In this document: positions 1 to 5,427 of the stretch, one piece after another
Layout: the number at the start of each line of letters is the position of its first letter
Numbering within the stretch: position 1 is the first letter of the stretch
DNA from: a virus
IMG/VR virus record: IMGVR_UViG_3300031951_000986
Coordinates: 1-27,575 of that record
Reading direction: 5' to 3' (one strand)
Length of the DNA stretch: 27,575 nucleotides
Position numbers and translations under genes: made by a program
Notes under the pieces: model-generated
Databases searched by the model: none
Seen by the model: the letters and a program-made list of their open reading frames with translations, nothing else
What the model was told of the DNA's origin: nothing

Positions 1-1
1 C

Positions 2-493
2 CCGGCGCCGTTCCGCACCGCGATCCTGTTCGCAATCCTGACCGGCCTTCGCGGGGGCGATCTGGTCAAGATCACATGGCCCCAGGTCGGGAACGACGGC
101 ATCCGGTTACGCACGTCCAAAAGCGGGGGGAAGCGATCCGCCGTCATTCCCCTGACCCGGAAGCTGCGTGCGCTGTTGAACAAGATTGGACGCCGCGACG
201 TCGGAACCGTCCTCGTCAGCGCCACCGGCAAGCCTTGGACGCTGGGCGGGCTAAAGACTGCAATTCAGCGAGAGAAGACCGCCAAGGGCATCACCGGCCT
301 GCGGTTCCACGACCTACGCGGAACAGCGGCGACGAACTTTATACGCGAGGGGTTGCCGGTCGCGGACGTGGCGATGATCTTGGGATGGGATCAACAGCGC
401 ACCGCCGCGCTGGCAAGCTATGTCACCGCCGACGCTGTTGCAGCGGGCATGCTGAAACGGCTAGAGAGGAACAGATCGGGGGCGGGTTTGTAA
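2..493 (+). CDS. int: Tyrosine recombinase integrase, C-terminal catalytic part (5' truncated by window)
   Basis: This is the phage site-specific recombinase that joins attP to the host attB. The open frame enters from outside the window, and 163 residues are visible, all from the catalytic domain. The catalytic set can be read in order: Arg in TGLRGGD (fragment residue 17), a beta-hairpin Lys in TSKSGGKR, the HxxR box HDLRG (His 103, Arg 106), Trp in LGWDQQ (129) where many family members have His, and the nucleophile Tyr in ASYVTAD (about 140). The TAA stop (491-493) lies inside the first of four TGTAAAA repeats, so the gene ends within its own substrate site. It reads toward the tRNA-like core. 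Family assignment is firm. The N-terminal arm-binding domain is not visible. Confidence 0.95.
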   Translation, partial: PAPFRTAILFAILTGLRGGDLVKITWPQVGNDGIRLRTSKSGGKRSAVIPLTRKLRALLNKIGRRDVGTVLVSATGKPWTLGGLKTAIQREKTAKGITGLRFHDLRGTAATNFIREGLPVADVAMILGWDQQRTAALASYVTADAVAAGMLKRLERNRSGAGL

Positions 494-500
494 AAGATCG
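489..500 (+). repeat. Arm-type integrase site, P arm copy 1
   Basis: TGTAAAAGATCG overlaps the integrase stop codon. An identical 12-base copy lies at 645-656 on the other side of the core. Such matched direct repeats beside an integrase gene are the usual signature of arm-binding sites. Binding is inferred. Confidence 0.55.
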
Positions 501-509
501 GCGGCGACC

Positions 510-516
510 TGTAAAA
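510..516 (+). repeat. Arm-type integrase site, P arm copy 2
   Basis: CTGTAAAAAGGCCCC contains TGTAAAA at 21 bases (two helical turns) from copy 1, so both would lie on the same DNA face. Its 3' context resembles the copy at 697-703 rather than the GATCG type. Confidence 0.5.
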
Positions 517-572
517 AGGCCCCGTCAACGATCAGACAGCGAGCGCGGGAAACCACTACAGCGCAAGCGATT

Positions 573-610
573 GCCGGCTTAGCTCAGATGGTAGAGCAGC
601 GGTTTTGTAA
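573..610 (+). tRNA. tRNA-Thr(UGU) 5' half, attP core (fragment, not a complete tRNA)
   Basis: The bases read as tRNA positions 1-38. They comprise a 7-base acceptor strand GCCGGCT, T8 A9, a D-arm GCTC with loop and GAGC, A26, the anticodon 5' strand GCGGT and a full 7-base loop TTTGTAA with anticodon TGT. Homology stops at once: a real tRNA needs the 3' strand ACCGC, but the sequence continues GCGGGCC. No variable loop, T-arm or 3' acceptor strand follows. It cannot make a tRNA alone. Placed next to the integrase between arm repeats, it is best read as the identity block shared with the host attB inside a tRNA-Thr gene. Confidence 0.75.
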
Positions 611-644
611 GCGGGCCGACACCCAGCAAAATCAACGGCCAGCC

Positions 645-656
645 TGTAAAAGATCG
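645..656 (+). repeat. Arm-type integrase site, P' arm copy 1
   Basis: TGTAAAAGATCG is identical over 12 bases to 489-500. It lies 34 bases right of the tRNA-like core in the same orientation. Confidence 0.55.
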
Positions 657-696
657 CGGCAGATGACCACGAAGCGCAACGGGTTGCGGGCGCCTG

Positions 697-703
697 TGTA
701 AAA
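697..703 (+). repeat. Arm-type integrase site, P' arm copy 2
   Basis: GTGTAAAAGCCCCC contains the fourth TGTAAAA, 52 bases beyond copy 1 of this arm. It ends six bases before the stop end of the ribbon-helix-helix gene, so attP fills the whole intergenic space. Confidence 0.45.
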
Positions 704-708
704 GCCCC

Positions 709-897
709 CTACCCCTCAACCAGCCCCTTCTCGACAAGACGGCGGATGGCTTCGGAGCGGTTTTCGGACAGGTCGTGTTCAGCGGCCCAAGCGTCGATCC
801 TGGCCAGCGCGTCAGGCGTGAACCGGAGGGCGATCAGCTTGTGACCCGTTGCCGGTCGCCCGCGCCTTTTTTGTATAACATCTGTTGCATCGGTCAT
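709..897 (-). CDS. Ribbon-helix-helix (CopG/Arc-like) DNA-binding regulator
   Basis: This 62-residue protein has a basic N-terminus (KRRGRPATGHK), a short beta strand LIALRFT, and then two helices (TPDALARIDAWAAEH and NRSEAIRRLVEKGL). That is the order of the ribbon-helix-helix fold, in which a dimer inserts its paired strands into the DNA major groove. I start at the ATG at 897. An upstream in-frame TTG at 933 has no ribosome site and would run through the promoter region. A promoter-like TTGCTC-N17-TATACA (933-905) lies so close that the message may be leaderless. The gene diverges from the unknown gene at 939, so it may regulate itself and that operon. A role in lysogeny control or excision is possible but not shown. 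Fold call firm, role unknown. Confidence 0.85.
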   Translation of the reverse strand: MTDATDVIQKRRGRPATGHKLIALRFTPDALARIDAWAAEHDLSENRSEAIRRLVEKGLVEG

Positions 898-933
898 GGA
901 TTGCTGTATAACAACATCAACGCACAGGAGCAA
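885..933. promoter_or_regulatory. Overlapping divergent promoters with TGTATAACA direct repeat (candidate operator)
   Basis: Rightward: TTGCAT (885-890), 16 bases, TATAAC (907-912), leading to the gene at 939 with ribosome site AGGAG at 926-930. Leftward: TTGCTC (933-928), 17 bases, TATACA (910-905), leading to the regulator ATG at 897. Both -10 elements use the same bases. The nine bases TGTATAACA occur here (905-913) and again at 872-880 inside the regulator gene, 33 bases (three helical turns) apart. The repeat is a natural candidate binding site for the ribbon-helix-helix protein. Promoter calls rest on match and position only. Confidence 0.45.
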
Positions 934-938
934 CCCAC

Positions 939-1271
939 ATGACCGCCCTCGCCACCATCACCCGCGCCAATCTCGCCGAAGCCCTCGCGGCCTGCACCGA
1001 CGACGAACTGGTCTCGCTGGCCTACGCCGAACACGCGCCGATCCCGCTTCTGGCCGACATTCCCGCTTGGCTGGCCGAGGCCGCCTATGACGAACACGAC
1101 CGCCGGATGGCGGCTGTTAACGAGGGCTTGGCCCTTGAAGTCAGCGGGCCGGTCAACGCGACCCTCTACGCCCGAGACTTCCGCGAGTTCAACGGCTGGA
1201 TCGCCAGCTACCGGGCGAAGGGCTGCGACGTGAACGCGATCCTGCCGCCGATGCCGCATCTGGCCGCCTGA
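939..1271 (+). CDS. Hypothetical protein, 110 residues
   Basis: I do not recognise this acidic, soluble protein. It begins MTALATITRANLAEAL and contains an Asp/Glu-rich helix (CTDDELVSLAYAEHAP), a segment AEAAYDEHDRRMAAV, and a C-terminal part with FNGWIASYRAKG. No membrane segment, signal peptide or cysteine motif is visible. The start is well supported: AGGAG lies eight bases before the ATG, under the candidate rightward promoter at 885-912. It ends two bases before the methyltransferase-like gene, so the two probably form one transcript. This is the only stretch of the window besides the integrase that reads on the + strand. An accessory (moron-type) or early-control role fits the position, but nothing in the sequence shows it. 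Confidence 0.75.
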   Translation: MTALATITRANLAEALAACTDDELVSLAYAEHAPIPLLADIPAWLAEAAYDEHDRRMAAVNEGLALEVSGPVNATLYARDFREFNGWIASYRAKGCDVNAILPPMPHLAA

Positions 1272-1273
1272 CC

Positions 1274-1915
1274 GTGAGGGTTCTGATCGCCTGCGAGTAT
1301 TCCGGCGCCACGAAGGACGCCTTTCGCGAACGCGGCCATGATGCGTGGTCGTGCGACCTTGACCAAGAGCCCGAGGGCCGCTGGCCTGAGTGCCACCTGC
1401 GCGGCGATGTGGCCCAATACCTCGACATGGGCTGGGACCTGATGATTGCTCACCCGCCCTGCACCTATCTGGCCTCGTCGGGCCTGCACTGGAACGGACG
1501 GACGGAAGGGCGCGCGGCGAAGACCGAAGACGCCCTCGCCTTTGTCCGCCTGCTCATGGCCGCGCCAATCCCGCGCATCGCCATCGAGAACCCTATCGGC
1601 TGCATCGGCACGCGCATCCGCCCGGCAGACCAAATCATCCAGCCATATGAGTACGGCGACGACGCCAGCAAGGCGACGTGCCTTTGGCTCAAGGGGCTGT
1701 CGCCGCTTCGCCCCACCGCTCGCGTTCCGGGCCGGATCGTTGACGGGAAAGAGCGATGGGCGAACCAGACCGACAGCGGCCAGAACCGCCTTGCCCCGTC
1801 CGCCGACCGCTGGAAGCTGCGCTCGACCACATACCCCGGCATAGCCGCCGCGATGGCCGACCAATGGGGCGAGCCTGACGCTTGCCTTCCGCTTCTCGCG
1901 GCAATGACCACCTAA
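1274..1915 (+). CDS. Orphan DNA cytosine methyltransferase-like protein
   Basis: The 213-residue protein begins with a SAM-binding-like strand and loop (MRVLIACEYSGATKDAF), then WSCDLD. It has HPPCTYLASSG at 60-70, equivalent to the catalytic PPC of C5-cytosine methyltransferases (motif IV). IAIENP at 103-107 resembles the ENV/ENP motif VI, and QPYEYGDDASKATCLWLKG follows near 123-141. This pattern is common in phage-borne methyltransferase-like proteins. It is shorter than classical C5 enzymes and no target-recognition domain of normal size is obvious, so its activity and target are uncertain. Start is GTG at 1274, two bases after the previous stop. No restriction partner is next to it, so self-protection or host signalling is more likely than a restriction system. 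Confidence 0.7.
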   Translation: MRVLIACEYSGATKDAFRERGHDAWSCDLDQEPEGRWPECHLRGDVAQYLDMGWDLMIAHPPCTYLASSGLHWNGRTEGRAAKTEDALAFVRLLMAAPIPRIAIENPIGCIGTRIRPADQIIQPYEYGDDASKATCLWLKGLSPLRPTARVPGRIVDGKERWANQTDSGQNRLAPSADRWKLRSTTYPGIAAAMADQWGEPDACLPLLAAMTT

Positions 1916-1921
1916 ACGCAG

Positions 1922-1949
1922 AAAAGGCCCCCGGCTTTCACCGAGGGCC
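1922..1949 (-). terminator. Intrinsic terminator at the end of the leftward lysis/late operon
   Basis: On the - strand a hairpin forms between GGCCC (1949-1945) and GGGCC (1930-1926). It extends past one mismatch by three more pairs, with a six-base loop at 1940-1935, and is followed at once by TTTT (1925-1922). It lies between the convergent stops of the outer spanin gene (1986) and the methyltransferase-like gene (1915). The T run is on the leftward side only, so termination of the late operon is the better-supported role. It may slow rightward transcripts too. Confidence 0.7.
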
Positions 1950-1985
1950 ATTCTACCGGGGTCTTGTGTGACGAGCCGTCCCGAA

Positions 1986-2258
1986 CTAACCCCCACACGC
2001 CTCAGCCTGGGCCTTAAGCCCGGCGATCTGCGCGTCACGTTGCGAGCGCCCGCCGATGAGGAGCGCGACCACGGCATCTGATCCACGCGCTGCGGCGGCT
2101 TTGAGGGCGTCCAGCGTGTCGACGTAGGCGGGCTCCGTGGTGTCGATGGGGCAAGGCGTGACGACGGGGACGCGCACTTCCTTGACCACGATCTGCGGCT
2201 CTTGCGTGGTCGCGCACCCGGCGAGGGCCAGCGCGAGAATGGCGGCGGCGCGTTTCAT
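1986..2258 (-). CDS. Outer-membrane spanin lipoprotein (Rz1-like)
   Basis: This 90-residue protein has a short signal peptide and lipobox (MKRAAAILALALAGC), with the lipidated Cys at 15. A periplasmic part rich in Val, Pro and Ala follows (VVKEVRVPVVTPCP). After export and lipidation it would sit in the inner leaflet of the outer membrane. There it would pair with the inner spanin encoded just upstream, fusing the two membranes in the last step of lysis. The ATG overlaps the inner spanin stop as ATGA, so translation is probably coupled. Rz1 genes are often nested inside Rz, but here the two are in tandem. Assignment rests on lipobox, size and position after an endolysin and an Rz-like gene, because spanin sequences are poorly conserved. 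Confidence 0.75.
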   Translation of the reverse strand: MKRAAAILALALAGCATTQEPQIVVKEVRVPVVTPCPIDTTEPAYVDTLDALKAAAARGSDAVVALLIGGRSQRDAQIAGLKAQAEACGG

Positions 2259-2671
2259 CGGTCCAGCCCTTCGATCAGATCGGCCACGTTAGCCTCCCTT
2301 GCCTCGCACGTTTTGCCCGGCGTAAACGTCGCCAGCTTGGCCGCGAGCGCGTCGGCTTTGCCTTGGGCCTTCCGGGCGTCGCTGGCGGCTTTCTTCGCGG
2401 CTTGGGCCATTGCCTCGCCCGCAGCCTGTGCGACCGCCACAGCCTCATTCTGGCGGGTTAGCGCCCCGTCCAGCGCGGCGACGTTCGCCCGGCATGTTCC
2501 AAGCGCATCCGCGAGGCGTCGGCTTTCTGCGACCTGGGCCTTAAGGTCAGAGCGAACCTGCCCGACTTCCAGCCTCGCGCCGATGAGCATGAAGGCCAGA
2601 ACAGCGCAGCCAGCCAGCGCGACAGGCCCGGCGAAACGAGATGTGATGAGGGAGAGAACGGCGGCGATCAA
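2255..2671 (-). CDS. Inner-membrane spanin (Rz-like)
   Basis: The 138-residue protein has one N-terminal membrane segment (about residues 12-31, PVALAGCAVLAFMLIGA). A long helical, Ala/Glu/Arg-rich periplasmic part follows with coiled-coil character (VRSDLKAQVAESRRLADAL, then Ala/Lys repeats). That is the layout of the inner spanin, whose coiled coil reaches across the periplasm to the outer-membrane lipoprotein. The start is TTG at 2671, overlapping the endolysin stop as TTGA, with AAGGAG about nine bases upstream. Two Cys in the periplasmic part (GTCRAN, KTCEAR) could form disulfides. Call based on architecture and gene order. Confidence 0.75.
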   Translation of the reverse strand: MIAAVLSLITSRFAGPVALAGCAVLAFMLIGARLEVGQVRSDLKAQVAESRRLADALGTCRANVAALDGALTRQNEAVAVAQAAGEAMAQAAKKAASDARKAQGKADALAAKLATFTPGKTCEAREANVADLIEGLDR

Positions 2672-3285
2672 AGCACAATCTCCTTCGCGGCCTTCGTCGC
2701 GGCGATGCGCTCGGCAAGCCCGTTCAGGCCCCCGTTGATCTTGCGCGTTACGGCCTCAACATCGTCAGCCCGCGCCGGGGCGATGCACCCATGCCGGGCG
2801 AAGAAGTTAGCCGCCGCGAAGGCGCTGGCCTTGATGTCCGTTCGCAGGGTGTCGGGGTCATCCTCGTGACCAGCCTCGCGGAAGTTGGACCGGCCCGTGA
2901 TCTGCTTCACGCCAGAACCCCGAAACCTCCACCCGTCGCCGGGCTCTGTGTTGCCCAGGTTCTTGCGGCCCCACTCCCCGCCGTAGATGATGTTGGCGAT
3001 GGCGTTCTGGTTCGCAGGCTGACCGGGCTTGCGACCGAACTTGTCGCAGTCGGCGGCGCTGATCCGGTGGCGCCCGAACATCTTGAGCAGGCCCTCGACG
3101 CTGTAGTTCAGGCTTTCCGAGAGCGTGGTAAACCCGGCGCTCTCGACCCGCATCTGCCCCAGCCAGTGAGCAAGAGCGAGACGGTCGGCAATCCCGCTCT
3201 TTGCCGCCGCAGCTTCCAGCGCCTCACGGGTGCCGGGCAGAGCGCGGGGGGCGAACGCGGCGAACTTCGATGGGTCAATGCCCAT
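2668..3285 (-). CDS. Endolysin, GH19 (chitinase-like) peptidoglycan hydrolase
   Basis: The enzyme cuts the glycan strands of peptidoglycan during lysis. The 205-residue protein matches the phage GH19 layout: WLGQMRVESAGF with the likely general-acid Glu near 48, SESLNYSVEGLLKMF with a second conserved acid, and then NAIANIIYGG. It continues with GDGWRFRGSGVKQITGRSN (the hallmark W-R-x-R-G and Q-TGR-N signature) and the C-terminal TRKINGGLNGL. No signal peptide or membrane segment is visible, so release to the periplasm should need a holin, and small membrane-protein genes lie directly upstream. ATG at 3285 has GAGGA about eight bases before it. GH19 endolysins are common in phages of Gram-negative hosts. 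Confidence 0.9.
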   Translation of the reverse strand: MGIDPSKFAAFAPRALPGTREALEAAAAKSGIADRLALAHWLGQMRVESAGFTTLSESLNYSVEGLLKMFGRHRISAADCDKFGRKPGQPANQNAIANIIYGGEWGRKNLGNTEPGDGWRFRGSGVKQITGRSNFREAGHEDDPDTLRTDIKASAFAAANFFARHGCIAPARADDVEAVTRKINGGLNGLAERIAATKAAKEIVL

Positions 3286-3346
3286 GTTGCATGTCCTCGT
3301 GATGTGGTAGGAGTTGCTTGCGCCGGGTTGATCGTCGGCAGCTTAC

Positions 3347-3388
3347 GGCGGCGGCTTCGGACTGGGATCTCTCGGTAGGGCCGCCGCC
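3347..3388 (-). other. Inverted repeat upstream of the endolysin gene
   Basis: GGCGGCGGC (3347-3355) and GCCGCCGCC (3380-3388) are perfect nine-base complements, separated by 24 bases, in the 105-base gap between the tiny membrane-protein gene and the endolysin. In the leftward message this would form a long-loop GC hairpin. There is no T run, so it is not a standard terminator. It could stabilise the message or delay endolysin expression, but no function is shown. Confidence 0.35.
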
Positions 3389-3390
3389 CA

Positions 3391-3495
3391 CTACCTCCAC
3401 AGATGCCGCGCGATAGCCCGACGAACGGCCAGCACCATCAGGGCAAGGACCCCGACGCAAAGGGCCACACCGAAGGCGATAAGCGCCCAGATCAT
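3391..3495 (-). CDS. Tiny single-pass membrane protein in lysis cassette
   Basis: This 34-residue protein is nearly all one hydrophobic helix (MIWALIAFGVALCVGV then LALMVLAV), with a positive C-terminus (RRAIARHLWR). The ATG at 3495 overlaps the previous stop as ATGA, in the same coupled style as the rest of the cassette, so I accept it despite its size. A one-helix protein in this position could be a pinholin-like or antiholin partner, or a helper of the neighbouring 113-residue membrane protein. The sequence alone cannot choose. Confidence 0.55.
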   Translation of the reverse strand: MIWALIAFGVALCVGVLALMVLAVRRAIARHLWR

Positions 3496-3833
3496 GGCTT
3501 TGCCTCGACAGCGGGGGTAACTTCTGGGGTCATCGGCACGCCGTCCGCCTGCGTCTCGATCTCGCCCGCGAATCCGCCCGGCCCGCTGACCTTCAGCTTC
3601 TCCAGCCGGTTGCGTTGGAACCACTGGCCGCCCAGCCCGATCAGCACCGCCAACGCTATCGACAGGGCGCCGAGGTAGTTGATCCTCTGAGCCTGTGTAT
3701 CAGCCTCCCACGCTCCATAGGCGAGAATGCAGATCAGCCAGACCAGGATGACCGACAGGACCGGCGTAAACAGCAGGGCGAACACGTCCCGTGCGGCTGA
3801 GGCCCAGGCCTTCACACGGTCAACGCCGTTCAT
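3492..3833 (-). CDS. Two-helix membrane protein, holin candidate
   Basis: The 113-residue protein has two clear membrane segments (about 17-40, FALLFTPVLSVILVWLICIL, and about 54-70, ALSIALAVLIGLGGQW). They are joined by a short loop with acidic residues (EADTQAQ). The C-terminal tail of about 40 residues is hydrophilic and Pro-rich (VPMTPEVTPAVEAKP). Two or three helices at this size fit class II or III holins, which permeabilise the inner membrane at a set time and let endolysin out. Start ATG 3833 overlaps the upstream stop (ATGA), with GGAGGA nearby. I do not recognise a named family. The holin call is from architecture and position. Confidence 0.6.
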   Translation of the reverse strand: MNGVDRVKAWASAARDVFALLFTPVLSVILVWLICILAYGAWEADTQAQRINYLGALSIALAVLIGLGGQWFQRNRLEKLKVSGPGGFAGEIETQADGVPMTPEVTPAVEAKP

Positions 3834-4084
3834 CCCTCAATCCTCCGGCGAAGGTCGGCCAGTTCGCGTTGGCACCTTTCGTCCTGGATTTCCAACTCGC
3901 CGATCCGCTCGTTGAGGCGGTGGATTTCCTCGCGCAAGCTTTGAATGACGGACCCTGCGGCATCCTGCGCTATGGTGATCAGATCGGCCTTGGTCTTGCC
4001 CCGAGCCCCAAGATAGGCCCAAAGCCCCCCACCCCCGACCACGGCGACAAGCACGCCTGACAGCAATTCAGCGCTCACGTTCAC
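3830..4084 (-). CDS. Single-pass membrane protein with coiled coil
   Basis: This 84-residue protein has an N-terminal membrane helix (about 7-25, LLSGVLVAVVGGGGLWAYL), a basic turn (GARGKTK), and a charged helical region with a heptad feel (IQSLREEIHRLNERIGELE). Start is GTG at 4084, overlapping the previous stop as GTGA. This outline also resembles an inner spanin, but a better spanin pair lies downstream next to the endolysin. It could be a holin partner or a second lysis-timing factor. Function unknown. Confidence 0.6.
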   Translation of the reverse strand: MNVSAELLSGVLVAVVGGGGLWAYLGARGKTKADLITIAQDAAGSVIQSLREEIHRLNERIGELEIQDERCQRELADLRRRIEG

Positions 4085-4569
4085 GACGCCCCCACGTATG
4101 CCAGACGAGAGCGATGCCAGCCGCCAAGCATCCGAAGGCGAGCGCCGATACCAGCAACCACATAACGGCCTCCCGCCACCGTCAAAATCAACAGTTCGGC
4201 GATAAAGACCGCGTTGTTCTGGATGATGTAGGAGCGCAGCGCGCTTGCATCATGCGCCCACCAGAACGCGGCGTGCATGTAAAGCTGAACGGCGAAGCAC
4301 GTCGCCAGCAGGACCGCCCACCATTCCCGACGCACCTGAAACCAGCCAAGGCACAGAGCCAACATGAACAGGTCTTGCGCCGGGTAGTGCGCCATTGACC
4401 AAGGGGCCGGAACAAGGGCCGAGACTATCCGGCTCATTCCCACCCCGAACGCCAGCCATGCCGCCGCTCTGGCCACGCGGTCGGCGTCGTCTGTACAGTT
4501 CCGCGCAATGGCGCACACCAGGAACATTGCCAGCGTCGCCAGCGTGTAGGCTGTCGCGAGCGGCCCCAT
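4081..4569 (-). CDS. Polytopic membrane protein, function unknown
   Basis: The 162-residue protein has about five hydrophobic segments: AYTLATLAMFLVCAIA, AAWLAFGVGMSRIVSALV, DLFMLALCLGWF, WAVLLATCFAVQLYM and AVFIAELLILTVAGG. Aromatic residues, mostly Trp, cluster at segment edges (WWAHD). I start at ATG 4569, directly after the upstream stop at 4571. A longer frame to 4689 would run across most of the upstream gene, and its extra N-terminus (RSPRPKRRW) looks like frame shadow. No family is recognised. It sits in the lysis region but is larger and has more passes than common holins. Membrane location is clear, role is not. Confidence 0.65.
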   Translation of the reverse strand: MGPLATAYTLATLAMFLVCAIARNCTDDADRVARAAAWLAFGVGMSRIVSALVPAPWSMAHYPAQDLFMLALCLGWFQVRREWWAVLLATCFAVQLYMHAAFWWAHDASALRSYIIQNNAVFIAELLILTVAGGRYVVAGIGARLRMLGGWHRSRLAYVGAS

Positions 4570-4570
4570 G

Positions 4571-4747
4571 CTATTGAGGCGGCTTGTCGTCGCCGCCGGA
4601 GCGGGCGGCAGGATCGATGCCACGATCAGCCGCGACCAGATCGGCAAACTCCTCCAGCGCCTCTTTGGCCTTGGCGACCTTGCGCTCAATGCCGTGGAAA
4701 AGGTGCCTGACCTTTGCTTCCCAAGCGATCAGTTCTTCGTTGGTCAT
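4571..4747 (-). CDS. Small helical hypothetical protein
   Basis: This 58-residue protein has one amphipathic, charged helical stretch (NEELIAWEAKVRHLFHGIER, KVAKAKEALEEFADLV) and a polar tail (DDKPPQ). No membrane segment. ATG 4747 has GGAGG eight bases upstream and is preferred over an in-frame ATG at 4771 that lacks a ribosome site. It ends one base before the next gene start. It may be a tail-fibre or lysis-associated accessory protein. No family recognised. Confidence 0.6.
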   Translation of the reverse strand: MTNEELIAWEAKVRHLFHGIERKVAKAKEALEEFADLVAADRGIDPAARSGGDDKPPQ

Positions 4748-4856
4748 TTGCAGTCCTCCGTTGTAAGCCATCGGGCCGCCCGATGACGCTGATTTGTCGC
4801 TAGGTATGGCGTTTGTCTGGTTTCAGCCGGGACCGCCGCAGGGGCCGGCGATGCCC

Positions 4857-5405
4857 CTAAATGTCGGCGCTGAACTGAACCCGCCACAGAACGCCGGGGT
4901 TGGTCCCCAGCACTGTGATGGTCCCCGCCGCCGCAAAGCCCAGCCACAGCTTGCCCGCCGCGTTGCAGCGAACGCGCAGCCCGCCGTTCATGGTCCATTG
5001 GGTGTTGCAGCACAGCGCATTGCTGATGACCGCCGATCCGCCCGCCGTCGAAACCGAAAGCCACGGAATAACCTTGGCCAAATCCGCCGCCGCAAGCACA
5101 GTCGGGGCGTCGTTCGTCCAGGTCGAAGCGGTCGGGTTGTCGTTGAACAACACCGGGATCAGGGCGATGTTCGTCGGGGCGGCGTCGGCGCGCTGCGTGG
5201 AGTGAATCAGCGTCACTGAAATCCACGTGTTGGCCATGCTGACGCCGGTTGCCGCGCTGATGTCCAGTTCGATCAGCGAGCCAACCGCATCGTTCTGGAT
5301 ATAGGAACCAGAAGGCGTGAACGTGCCGCTGATTGAGAACGATTGCGGCAGATTGCCTTCGGCGTCCACCGCCCAGATTTTGCGCGGAGTGTATTCGAGC
5401 GTCAT
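4857..5405 (-). CDS. Beta-rich hypothetical protein downstream of the tailspike
   Basis: The 182-residue protein is rich in Thr, Ser, Ala and alternating hydrophobic residues, as in beta-sandwich virion proteins. It opens MTLEYTPRKIWAVDAEG. Middle segments such as TWISVTLIHSTQRAD and the end KLWLGFAAAGTITVLGTNP also suggest strands. Adjacent Cys residues occur in NALCCNTQW. AGGACAAGAG precedes the ATG at 5405. It follows the tailspike gene by 22 bases, so it is probably part of, or a partner to, the adsorption apparatus. A decoration or chaperone role cannot be excluded. No named family recognised. Confidence 0.65.
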   Translation of the reverse strand: MTLEYTPRKIWAVDAEGNLPQSFSISGTFTPSGSYIQNDAVGSLIELDISAATGVSMANTWISVTLIHSTQRADAAPTNIALIPVLFNDNPTASTWTNDAPTVLAAADLAKVIPWLSVSTAGGSAVISNALCCNTQWTMNGGLRVRCNAAGKLWLGFAAAGTITVLGTNPGVLWRVQFSADI

Positions 5406-5427
5406 GGTCTCTTGTCCTGGTTGGGGG

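Larger units (their letters stand above)
489..703. other. attP: attP: phage attachment site with paired arm-type repeats around a half-tRNA core
   Basis: The 215 bases between the integrase and the ribbon-helix-helix gene contain a 38-base tRNA-Thr 5' half (573-610). Two copies of TGTAAAA lie on each side, all in the same orientation: 489-495 and 510-516 on the left, 645-651 and 697-703 on the right. The outer-left and inner-right copies share the longer form TGTAAAAGATCG (489-500, 645-656). The other two are followed by GGCCCC-like or GCCCCC-like bases. Tyrosine integrases of the lambda type bind direct repeats in the P and P' arms with their N-terminal domain, so this is the expected layout of a complete attP. 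Arms on both sides argue that this is not an attL or attR junction. Function is inferred from layout and position. Confidence 0.7.

Noticed and set aside
709-933. Longer version of the ribbon-helix-helix protein starting at TTG 933
   Set aside because: TTG without ribosome site, and the extra residues would be translated from the promoter region. ATG 897 fits the fold better.
1208-2086. 292-codon - strand frame opposite the methyltransferase-like gene
   Set aside because: It would run through the late terminator and overlap the outer spanin gene. The + strand gene has clear methyltransferase-like motifs.
3275-3460. Possible - strand gene filling the gap before the endolysin
   Set aside because: It overlaps the endolysin start and the 34-residue membrane gene and has low-complexity Arg/Ser composition. 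The hairpin explanation fits the gap better.
4840-4858. Six-pair hairpin at the stop of the beta-rich gene (AGGGGC/GCCCCT)
   Set aside because: It overlaps the stop codon, has no T run and is common by chance in such GC-rich DNA.
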